Part shown: positions 31,796 to 41,649 of the stretch, one piece after another
How the letters are laid out: each line of letters starts with the position of its first letter
Position numbering within the stretch: position 1 is the first letter of the stretch
Source of the DNA: Alviniconcha marisindica
Taxonomy: Eukaryota; Mollusca; Gastropoda; Provannidae
Assembly (NCBI GenBank): GCA_018857735.1
Contig: JABMCL010001219.1
Coordinates: forward strand, 62,001-126,000
Direction of reading: 5' to 3'
Length of the DNA stretch: 64,000 bases
Made by a program: the position numbers and the translations under genes
Notes under the pieces: model-generated
Databases searched by the model: none
The model's input: only the letters and a program-made list of their open reading frames with translations
What the model was told of the DNA's origin: nothing

Positions 31796-32515
31796 TGTGT
31801 AGCTCAGCAATTTAGAAAACATTGCCGTCAGAAGGGGGCGTAGTAGGTGGTGGTCTTCGGGTGCTGCGCTGCAGCAAGAATAGGATCAAGTGATCGCTGT
31901 CTGTTCTCGACACTGTAATTGACACTGCATGATCACGGTTTGGATGCCTAAACAGGCAAATCGATTGTTCATTGCAGGCCATTGGTACAAAGGTGTAGAT
32001 GGTATGCAGATATTACCAACATACAAGTCTAATTGGATATAACTCGAATTGGTGCGAATGTACCTTTGGTTTCTTGCATCTTTTTAGTCTGTGGAGAATG
32101 GCTTAATTGACTGGATCAGGGCCTGGTCCAGTTATGTTCACCTTCTTAGGTATCAGAAGGTGTCTCTCTTCCGTATAGACGACCTCCAGTCATCCCGGTG
32201 ACCTGCCTTTGGTTAGTTGGCACGGTACTTACCCGGTTGTGTTTGACAAACATCGAATACTTTGACAAGTGTAAAAATTACGGAACCCCTTCTTGTGCGG
32301 TATGCATGCATTTTTCCACACGGTCACATTCTCAAGGTCCATTCAGCATCGCAACCCTCACGCCAGATTGTTGGTATTGAGCTACCATCCAAAGGATACA
32401 CAGCACTGCCGCCGTGTCACTTTGGAGGTGCTCAGGTTCTGATTCTATGTAAATATAACACCACCTACTTCGCCCCCTTCTGACGGCAATGTTTTCTAAG
32501 TTGCTGAGCTACACA
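31796..32515. mobile_element. 720 bp element with 57-58 bp terminal inverted repeats
   Basis: The left end TGTGTAGCTCAGCAATTTAG continues through GAAAACATTGCCGTCAGAAG to GGGGGCGTAGTAGGTGGTG. It is repeated in inverse orientation at 32458-32515 with only two or so mismatches. The interior has short open frames only and no recognised protein. It is a non-autonomous DNA element of unknown superfamily. It begins 40 bp after the previous inverted-repeat element. Confidence 0.8.
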
Positions 32516-32904
32516 ATGGGTGTGTCCCCTCCAGAGAGCTGATTGCTAGCTGCTCAGTCCCTCCATCAGTCCCCTACGTGGCTCTGATGTTCAAGGCAAG
32601 GGAATACTGGGACTGAGGCAACCACACAGCAGGACACGAACAGCCACCAACACTGAGACAGTTTTTACCATTCTCCCTTTCAATTTGAGCCTTTTTGGCA
32701 GGGTCGAAAACTGCGTGTACAGTGATAATTGTAGCCAATGTTAACAAGGCCTGATCAGCGCAACACCCTGGAAGATGCCCATTGAAGTAGATAAAGCTTA
32801 GTTGTGTGGTCCCAACCTCCACACTGGATCCATATCACTCCAAGCTCTGCGTAGTAGACGGTCGGGTACGATTTTTCTGTAGCATTAATTTCTTATTTGG
32901 CCCT
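32516..32904. other. No gene recognised
   Basis: Unique-looking sequence between the inverted-repeat element and repeat D. Confidence 0.5.
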
Positions 32905-33075
32905 TCTTCTTCGGGTGATGCTTAATGTCCTCTGATGTCGGTTGACATATTAGGGACAAGCTGAGACCAATGCGTTAGCATGCTTCAGTATAGCTTTACG
33001 TCCACGGAAACTATAAGGCTCGTTAGGACGGACAGCCCTGGACGGCCACCTCGACTTTCACACAGCTCCTATGAG
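32905..33075 (+). repeat. Dispersed repeat family D, copy 3
   Basis: Same orientation as 2924-3092, with TGATGCTTAATGTCCTCTGA, GTTGACATATTAGGGACAAG, TTTACGTCCACGGAAAC and GGACGGACAGCCCTGGACGG. Confidence 0.8.
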
Positions 33076-34255
33076 TGCTTTGGCCCTTTTGAAATATTTG
33101 AAATACGCCAATTTAAGACTAACTGTGGTGGTCTAAAAATAGATTGGGGGTCTTCCCAAGGGTTACAGCAATTTACAGAATGCGTATTACATCATTACAT
33201 TTAGTCAATATTTAGTCATTACTTTTTGTAGACTCGGCCTGCAAACAATTGACAATGGCGTTGCCTCAGGCACGCACTGATCTGCTCAGGCCTAATAATT
33301 TGTCGGGCGACTTAACTGATGATTTTGTGAATAATTTTATATCTTTCTTTGAATAAATCTCATAATCGTGCAATGTACCTCGCTATAGAAGATGGTCTCA
33401 TCTACTATAGCAAGTCTCGGTAGCTGCCGTTTATTTATAATTCTCGGCGATGGACCGAGGTGAGGAATTTTTCTCAGCTACTACAGGAAATATTTCAGAC
33501 ACCATTTTGTAATAATAATAATAATAGAAGAAAAGGAAAACCTACCGGTCGGTGATACGCTAGAAACATACACATACACCAACAGGTAGTCGTAGAATTA
33601 GTAGAATATTTACATGTATGATTCTGGTAGGCTACTCCTATCAATCAAAAAAGAAGTATCAGGAACCCGGTATCCTATCAATGATGTCATACTAAAACGC
33701 GGGAAAGAGCTCGTGAAAACAGGGTTAGTAACACTGCCTGGGAAAAATCTCTTCTTAAATCGTTATAAAAGCAACGGCACGTTCAATCACAGTTCATGCA
33801 ATCATGCGGATCATGTTCGTTTATCCTCCTCTAAGCACACGAAAAGTTCCTTACGAAGGAGAGTTCCTTTAAAGGGCCAAAGCAGAAATTAATGCTACAG
33901 AAAATTCGTACCTAATTTTCTTTTTTAATTTTCTTCAAATTACGCCAAAAATCATTTCTTAACCAAACTTGCGTGGGCTAGTTTCTTAAAAATCCAAATA
34001 CTAATTATTTTCTTGTTGGCAAAAATATACAAGCAAGTTTTCAGTGCACAGGCCTATATGACTGTATGTCATACGTCCTTCATGCTTTTTCTGGCGTGTG
34101 CATTAGTGTATGTATGTACGTACGTGCACGCACTCGCGCAATTGTGGGTTTGGGAGCGTGTGCGTGTGTGTGTGATATACTTGTTATCGGCTTGCTTTTA
34201 GCCATAATTTGCGATTTGTTTAACTGGTTTTATTTCATGTACATGTCTTGCGCTG
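33076..34255. other. No gene recognised
   Basis: A 92-codon frame at 33614-33892 has balanced composition but no recognisable motif. No splice or promoter support was identified for it. An (AAT)n tract lies near 33510. Confidence 0.4.
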
Positions 34256-34656
34256 AAATATCCTGTGGTTCAGACGAGATCACGTAACACCACTTCTCAA
34301 GGAGCTTCACTGGATACCCGTAAAATTCCGCTGCCATTTCGCGACTCTTGCTTACCGCCATTACCGACAACGTTCTTTCAGTTTCATGGTACCATCTCTC
34401 TGGAACTCACTGCCGGCCATTCTAAGAAATGTACCAACATTATCCCATTTCAAATCTCACGTAAAAACCTTCTTGTTTGCCCAGGCTTTCCAGTAAAATC
34501 TAGTACTTTGTCTGAAAAAAGGTGTGTCTGTGTGTGGCTATTGATGCACATGAGTAGGGGGAGGGGGAAGCGTGAGAGATCTAGGAACGAATATTTATTA
34601 TTTATTATTTTTTGTATCTGAGTGGACGAGCGGAGATTGGTGTGCGCAAGTCACTC

Positions 34657-34750
<94 letters not shown>

Positions 34751-34925
34751 ACATGGTTATTGTTTGATAGGCGCTAATGGTAGACTACAATATTTAAGAT
34801 TCTGTTTGTTTGAAATGTATATTAGTATGTTTTTTGTCATTAGATGTTTATACAGCGCAGTGAGTTTAACTCTGGTTAGAGAACAGCGCTTTATAAGAAT
34901 TATTATTATTACACATAACACGGAT
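34256..34925 (+). pseudogene. L2-clade LINE 3' end, complete tail
   Basis: In one frame the plus strand gives TPLLKELHWIPVKFRCHF, then after a shift MVPSLWNSLPAILRN and FKSHVKTFLFAQAF, standard L2 C-terminal motifs. The UTR has GTGTGTCTGTGTGTGGC, the TCTG/TC arrays, GTGACATGGTTATTGTTTG and AGAACAGCGCTTTATAAG, with an ATT terminus near 34910. This copy is the intact reference for the LINE split by the hAT element at 15480-18702. Confidence 0.8.
34660..34747. repeat. (TCTG)n and (TC)n arrays within the LINE 3' UTR
   Basis: About ten TCTG units followed by a long TC run. Confidence 0.95.
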
Positions 34926-35888
34926 GGTATGTTGCAAGGCAAAAAATGTTTTAGGCAATAGAGTATTGTCTTATCCTAGTCCCCCTCGACGCGTTGCTTG
35001 TGGGGAGAAATGGCAGACCGAAATATTTAGTCATGAGCGGCTGTAGATGATCTGCGGGTAGACCAACCCCGGCATTGACTAGTCAGTAACACCCGAGGCA
35101 GGACCTGCATGGGACCGGGACACCTAGAAAACTGGTCAGTCTTGTTTTGCCGGCAGCACGGCCATAGTGTGACCAGTCAGTCCACCGCAGGAACTGGTTT
35201 TGGGGAAATGGGGCACTTACACGTGTTTTCTAATGTTTGGTGTCAACCCCCCCCCCCCCCCTTCCCCTCTACACACACACACACATTCCCCCACACACTC
35301 GTCCCTGTTTGTTTACGAGGGTAGGATGTAAGGAAGCGTAAAATTGAAATTCACTACCAGCGTAAATTGAATTTTTTTCCTTCTTATTTGATAGTGTGTG
35401 TGTGTGTGTGTGTGTTATTTTGCGTCATTTTTGTACATATTTGTTATTTTTTCTATCTTCTCTCCCCACGACGGGCCACGGCTGGTGGATTGGTTTGTTT
35501 GGGCTTTAGTGTAAATTTTTGTATCGCTTGATTGACAGGACATTAGAATTCTCTCTCTCTCTCTCTCTCTCTCTGTTGAGCTTGGTTGACCCTCGCTTCG
35601 TGGTGGCTGTTACAGCTCGGCTCGTTTGACCAGTTGTCGCTTTGCTTTGCACCCCCCCCCCCCCCTCCCCCGTCTTTCTTGTGGCATAGCCCGCATGCTG
35701 CGTGCCGGGGACCGCTTGGTCAAGGGATTTGTCTCGATGGCGTGGCTAGTCGACGTGTTACGTTGCTTCCTCCAGTCGTTTGATCAACACTCATCCGAGT
35801 TCAGTGGCTTCCCAGTGTGGGCGTTTCCGTAAGCTGTATAACAAAAACGTTGCGTTAAGCGTTGAACTGACCTTTCAGAGCGCACAGC
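34926..35888. other. No gene recognised; GC-richer segment with short arrays
   Basis: Contains poly-C (about 35247-35260, 35651-35665), (GT)n (35392-35415) and (TC)n (35551-35574). The segments 34980-35220 and 35580-35830 are relatively CpG-rich and might be LINE 5' leader or promoter-like DNA. Nothing decides this. Confidence 0.4.
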
Positions 35889-36292
35889 CAAACTGACATT
35901 GCATCTGACTCGACAGCAGTGATACATCGTTGTAGCCAGACAATCATTGCATCTGGCGCAGCCAAACATAGACTACACTGTACCTACGAATTTGAAAGAG
36001 CGAACGGCGAAACAAGCATTGCACAGCTGAAAGACGAACTGCCGAACAAGCCTTGTGACATATTTGTACCTTACACAGCACAAAGAAGGAAAAGCCAAAT
36101 AAGCACTGCACCTTACAAAAGTGAAATAACGAACAACCAAACACGCATCGCATCTTACACAACCGAAAGAGCAAACAGCCAAACAAACATTGCACCTTAC
36201 GAATTCTAAAGAGCGAACAATTAAACAAGCTAACTTGAATGTGCGAACAGTCAAACAAGCATCACATCTGACAACTTAAATAAAGTCGACAA
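35889..36292. repeat. Degenerate ~42 bp minisatellite
   Basis: About eight units with the consensus words GCATTGCA(C/T)CTTAC, GAA(A)GAGCGAACAG and CCAAACAA. Because 42 is a multiple of three, frames stay open on both strands. The plus-strand translation is a 14-residue repeat around ERANSQTNIAPY (35919-36209). The translations look like a by-product of the array. Confidence 0.8.
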
Positions 36293-36587
36293 ATTTGAAG
36301 AGCACGTCGACACTGACCGTGACTTTTTAAAGGTCAAGTTTAATGTCAAAACCAGAGCTCACCGCTGCCGTGAATAGTTGCGCGATTGTGAACTCTGCAA
36401 ACGGTGCACTGTGTGATCTGTAACATGAAGTAATAAGACCGCTGTGTGGTCGTAATTGTTTTGGCTACCGAGCGGAATTAAGATGAGCCGGTTTTTAACA
36501 GAGGATCAGTCTTCGTGAACACGGTATGCGAATAGTGTTCGCGAACAGAATTCGCAAATGTATAGAGCGCTTGAGGCGCTTTGCAAC

Positions 36588-36589
36588 AC

Positions 36590-36669
<80 letters not shown>
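36588..36669. repeat. (CA)n microsatellite
   Basis: About 80 bp of nearly pure CA. Confidence 0.95.
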
Positions 36670-36671
<2 letters not shown>

Positions 36672-36823
36672 CAGAGAGCAGGTGACGAGGTGAGAGTTCA
36701 AAGATGATTTAGAAGATGAGAGTGTGTTTTGATGATCTAATTTGGAAAGGGAGGCTGTTCCAGACAGACTGTGCAGCATAAGAAAAAGATACCTAACCAA
36801 GCACAAGCATACGCGCGCGCACC

Positions 36824-37274
36824 CACCCCCCCCCCCCCCCACCCTTCTCACACACACACACACACGCATGGCCGAGAATGACATCGAAAAGAGGCTGTAG
36901 GCTACTGGTTTGAAAAGGTAAGTTTTAATGACTAGTTGTGAATGTACAGAGAGAGGGGCTGAGAGTGAAAGAGAGACAGTTCAAGATTAGCGCAGCAGAA
37001 AAGCTTTATATATTACTGGTCAAAATATTGTTTCAAACGGAAATTTTAAGACTAGTTTTCAAGGCAACGAAAGAAGGGCTGTGACAGCGAAAGGAAGAGA
37101 GAAGCAGAAGGCACGACGATAATGCTGGTTTTTCGTACCAGAACAACTCTCCGAGAACTGTCGTGAAAACAAAACCTCGAATGGATCGTGCAAACTGCAT
37201 GTGTCTAAGTGGTTGATTCGACACACTCCGTGCTCCCAAATGGAAAAGCCGACACCCCCCCCCCCCCCCCCCCC
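36824..37274. repeat. Poly-C tracts at 36826-36840 and 37255-37274, no gene between
   Basis: Two C runs with associated CA repeats. Two stretches of 25-30 bp around ...AGACTAGTTTTCAAGGCAACG and TTTTAATGACTAGTTGTGAA hint at a diverged local duplication (36915-36960 against 37048-37090). Confidence 0.5.
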
Positions 37275-37908
37275 AACGCAAAGATCAGCATGGTTTTTAC
37301 TCCGATGAGTCAAAGACAAATCAAAGTAACTGTTAGTGACTCACTGCACCTGGGAGGTGCATAATCCAAGTAAACGTATATTCCAAGAGCAGTCGCACTG
37401 CAAAAGTTTCTGCACTGTCTGGCCATTTCCAGAAGTCAAGTGAAATTGAAAATTCCACAGATGTTCACAAATGTTTTCGTTCAGTAATTTTGATGTCAAA
37501 TTCTCAGTATTGCAGTGACTTCAACAGTAGGTTTGTTGTTGTGTTTTGGGAGTTGAAAGGGTGTACATAATAATAATAATAATAATAAGAATAGGGAACA
37601 TATAGAGCGCTTTCAGAATCTCAAAGTGCTTTACAATTTAAAGAAAAACATACAATGCACAAATACCCATAATTATACAAATCAGTAGTGTACAAGGGTA
37701 CAAAACATACTAAAATTAGCATCTTCATACAAAACATGGCAAAAACACACGCGCGCGCACACACACACACACGTTTATTAAAGGCTGTGATCAACTATTA
37801 GGTATCACCGTACGACACTGTCTGATCAGAGCAGGCAGAATATGACGTCAGCACTATTCTCATCCGACACGGCAGTTGAAATCGTATTTTATGTAGGGGC
37901 CTGTAGTA

Positions 37909-37939
<31 letters not shown>

Positions 37940-38260
37940 TATTTCATGGAGTAAATAATTTGATGTTAATAATATGTGGCGCCTAAATATTCAAAAAAAG
38001 GAAATCAGTCGAAAGTTGCTGACGACAGATTAGTCGAACTTTGAAGAATACGTCGACTTGGGCGTTTTTTGCTTTGTGTGTTTGCGTTTTTCGTCCAGCT
38101 TTGCGTTGGAAACTGACGGATCCTGGCGTTGATGATAACCGTTAGAGCAGTCAAGGATAAGTTTTTCATGGTTTCAAACGTTTCGTTCGTGTCGAGGTTT
38201 CCTTTGCAAAAGCTACATTGTCAATAATGCAGTAACTGTGCCTGTGATGCATGTTTGCAG
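37275..38260. other. No gene recognised; LINE/SINE-tail-like segment at 37566-37645
   Basis: An (AAT)n tract precedes CATATAGAGCGCTTTCAGAA and TCTCAAAGTGCTTTACAATT. These resemble 3'-terminal words of several molluscan retroelements in reverse orientation. A (TA)n tract lies at about 37917-37942. Confidence 0.45.
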
Positions 38261-38261
38261 C

Positions 38262-38344
38262 TCTCTGTCTGTCTCTGTCTCTGTGTCTCTGTCTCTGTGT
38301 CTCTGTCTCTCTCTGTCTCTCTGTCTCTCTGTCTCTCTCTCTGT
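38262..38344. repeat. (TCTG/TCTC)n array
   Basis: Irregular CTCTGTCT-type repeats. Confidence 0.9.
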
Positions 38345-38526
38345 TTAATCTCTCGTATCTTGACAGGATGAAACTAAGTTGCAGTACTGCGATTTCTGAG
38401 GTTGTGAGCTGTATATGTAATAAAATTATCAGTAACAGTCAGCACTGTTTCTTATTAAAACGAGCGGAGCCACCTGTATGCATTCCATGTGTTAAGTTAC
38501 TTGCTGTAGAACATGTTTTGCTTTTG

Positions 38527-38605
38527 TGTTCTGATTTGATTGACGGGAGCGTGTGTTCTGATTTGATTGACGGGAGCGTGTGTTCTGATTTGATTGATGG
38601 GAGCA
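38527..38605. repeat. 27 bp unit repeated three times
   Basis: The unit begins TGTTCTGATTTGATTGACGG and occupies 38527-38553, 38554-38580 and 38581-38605. The third unit has one substitution and a changed end. The length keeps the plus frame (38251-38628), giving CSDLIDGSV three times. Confidence 0.9.
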
Positions 38606-39389
38606 GCATTGTACTGCATGGTGGTTGAGGATGTTGTTGAAAGACGTATCTTTGGATTACATCTTTGATTATTTGAAAGAAATCAACCGTTTGTAACAGT
38701 TGTACATTTTAATTACATTTTGACTCAGATTTTTTACCCATCCTTTATCTTTTAGATATTTTAAGCATGTTTTCCGACAATTGACTGGGCGTTAATAAAT
38801 AAACAAATGAATAAAAAGAAAGAAGAAGCCTACAAGGTTTTCAAAAGTCATATTGTATCAAAAACAATTTCAAACACCAAAATCCCGAATACGCTCAGTC
38901 TCAAACTACGTGACCTTTACCCCACGACTTGTCCAAAGATAAGTTTACCCGCAAATCGGGTTGCTCTAACCTCAGTGTGACCCAGTGATTCGCTCCAGTT
39001 GCAGGCTGCATATTTTTGTTTTCAGAAATGTTTGCTCGACGACTGAACAAACGACACTTTCGAGTATTTTCTCCACGATACCGTGTTTTAATCCTTTCTT
39101 CTTCATCTTCTTCTTCTTCACAACGCTAGCATAATGTGCTTCAGACTTCTTTTCTTCTTCTTCTGCATAGTTTAGCGAAAATGCCATATCTTTCTGCGTT
39201 TAGCTTTAGCCACAGGGTGTCCGCAAACAGTTACACTGCTCCTGCAGTCAGAAACGTGCGAAGACCTTTCCCCGACCTCAGCCAGCAAATACTATACACT
39301 GATGGTAAAATTGTTCTTGGTCTGGCGGAGCAGTCGGGGAAAAAGAGCGATCGGCGAGTGGCGCTTAAAAGCTTAAAAGAGCATTATAG

Positions 39390-39445
39390 TGACGGTGTGG
39401 TTAAGAGGCTGGGTTGCGGGTTCGATTCCCGGTTCGGGCACTAAC
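39390..39445 (+). mobile_element. tRNA-like SINE head relic
   Basis: GTGTGGTTAAGAGGC resembles an A box and CGGGTTCGATTCCCGG is a B box with its T-arm stem. The anticodon arm is missing between them, so this is not a tRNA gene. It is more likely a deleted SINE head. Confidence 0.45.
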
Positions 39446-39599
39446 CTTCTGTCTTTCTACTCCTGATTAGAAACCACACACACCGACTGCTTTTTGCAAT
39501 AATGATCGCGTCGCAGAGTAAGTAATTGTGTTTTTAACGCCAGTCATAATCCTGGGTTATATCAGGACTAAGTAACTAGCTGGAACTAAGTATGTATAT

Positions 39600-40083
39600 C
39601 CCTTCCCGCGTGGTGCTGCGGTGAAAGGTGGTGACGGTTCAGGAGACAAGCAGGATAGTTGCCCAACCGGAATGACGTCACGGTGTCTCCTTGCTTTCCC
39701 TTATCAGTTTGTACTGTACGATTTTCGAGCAAGTGTTGAGCTAAGAGACGTTGGCAGTGAAACTGAAGACACGAGAAACGTTTTTCCCGAACACCGTTTC
39801 GCCAGCCCTCTCCACTCCCTGCCTTTGTCGCGGCGTCCCCCCACGCTGACCACTGGCGGCGGCGGCGGGCCTAACAAGACAGGGCCGGATAATCGCAGTA
39901 GATCAGGCACCGCTGTCTTCCTTGTTAGAAAAATGTGTTGGTGATCACTTCCCAGCTAAAGGCCAAAGATCGGGAAGGTGCCACGGAACGGACAGCGTAT
40001 ATTAAGGTGGAATGAGATCTTTGAATGTTCGTCGAGCCTAACTCCAGTTTGCACCCAAAACCTTCCACAGATCGTTGTAGTAG
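39600..40083 (+). promoter_or_regulatory. GC/CpG-rich candidate promoter or first exon
   Basis: A GC-rich block contains a perfect CRE palindrome TGACGTCA (39673-39680) and a GGCGGCGGCGG run. It ends before a good splice donor, GTAG|GTGAGT, at 40084. No ATG-led frame with recognisable content reaches the donor, so if this is an exon it would be largely 5' UTR. Confidence 0.25.
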
Positions 40084-40105
40084 GTGAGTTTGCGACAGTT
40101 CTCTC

Positions 40106-40238
<133 letters not shown>

Positions 40239-40490
40239 CTACAGTACAGATACAACTACAAGCAAACCAAACAGTAGCATATCTGCAAGTCATATACACT
40301 TTCTCCAAGTCTTTGTTTTGCGCCTCTATAATTATTTCAGTTGCTCATTAGTGAGGCACTATATGCAGCAACCCCTGTAAAGTGTTTTGCTTATGCCCTT
40401 TGCTGCCAAGATATAATGACCGCCCTTGGCTTCAGTGAGTAGATGTCATGAAAGTGTTGATGAATTAATCACTATCGGTGTGCGTTGTCA

Positions 40491-40497
40491 TGGGGGG

Positions 40498-40535
<38 letters not shown>
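40491..40535. repeat. Poly-G tract
   Basis: About 43 bases, all G except one A. Confidence 0.95.
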
Positions 40536-40537
<2 letters not shown>

Positions 40538-40670
40538 TGTTTGTGCCAGGGGCTAAACATCTGAACATATTGGCTACACCTCATAACTGATTCCAAAGAA
40601 CATATGCACTATCATGATCAGTGTGAAACTGACATAGGCACAGAATTCATTGACTCATAGTTGATGTGTC

Positions 40671-40904
40671 ACCACTGTTGTTTGTCCACAGTGATTACGA
40701 ACTTCACCACTGTTGTATGTCCACAGTGATTACCAATAGTAATGCCACCTCTGTTGTATGTCCACAGTGATTACCAATAGTAACATCACCTCTGTTGTCT
40801 GTCCACAGTGATTACGAACTTCACCACTGTTGTATGTCCACAGTGATTACCAATAGTGATGTCACCACTGTTGTATGTCCACAGTGATTACTAACAGTAA
40901 TGTC
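40671..40904. repeat. Minisatellite with a 117 bp higher-order unit
   Basis: Six units in the order 35, 41, 41, 35, 41, 41 bp. Each starts ACC(A/T)CTGTTGT(A/T/C)TGTCC then ACAGTGATTAC. The short form ends GAACTTC and the long form ends CAATAGTAATGTC. The pattern repeats exactly as 117 bp twice. Confidence 0.9.
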
Positions 40905-41645
40905 AAAAAGAAGTATCTTAGGACAGCCCACTAAAACTGAGTGAAATGCATTCATTTCATGATGAAAGAACAGACACAACAGTTTTGATGACCTGTTTGG
41001 AGAGATAGTGCCATATTTCACTGATCCATCAAAGTTTCAGGTAGCATATCCGCCCGCCCGGCCCGCCCACCAGCCTCAAACAGGGCTTGGCATTAACTTT
41101 ATTTCCTACTTGCCCTGTAGAGGAAAAATCAACTTGCCAAGCACAATTTTTTGGTTGCCTGAACTTTTCACTATATGCACTAAGTCTAAGACACCAAAAC
41201 AAACTAACAACAAAGTTAAACAGTTGTCCACAGTTTTATGTCTGTTCTGGAAATTCATTTATATTTTAACCTACTGTGGTAATTTGCCCAAAATTATTGC
41301 TTTTATTTGGCAATCACTTATTGTCAACTTTTGGATCACACTGTTTAGAATGTTAATTGTTATTCAGCCTCAAAGACTTTTCCAGTGCCAAAAGTAGTCT
41401 CGATGCTCAAAGTTTTCCAGTGCCATGTACATCATATGCTATCTAAAACTACTTGTGTCTGTTCAAGCTCAGAATGTGAATCCTGAGTATATCAAAACCA
41501 AACAGAGTGAAGTGAGAATGTCTTTGAGTTAAAATTGTATTCACTGATTCAGTCATGTTCCATGTAATTCTCCTGACTGCAGGAAAATTTATTTTATTTT
41601 AACCTGGTATTAAGTAACGAGTTGCACCTCATGGAGATCTACAGT
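40905..41645. other. No gene recognised
   Basis: AT-rich sequence. The segment 41085-41170 shares short words with 47640-47740 (ACTTGCCC, TTGCCTGA) but is too diverged to define a family. Confidence 0.4.
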
Positions 41646-41649
41646 TTAA

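Noticed and set aside
35919..36258. 96-codon plus and 104-codon minus repeat-protein frames
   Set aside because: Not annotated as genes: both strands are equally open because the repeat length is 42 bp, and no start or splice context was seen.
39390..39445. tRNA gene at the B box CGGGTTCGATTCCCGG
   Set aside because: The anticodon arm is missing, so it cannot fold as a tRNA.
40671..40904. Possible CRISPR array
   Set aside because: Units are contiguous with no unique spacers, and the context is eukaryotic. It is a minisatellite.
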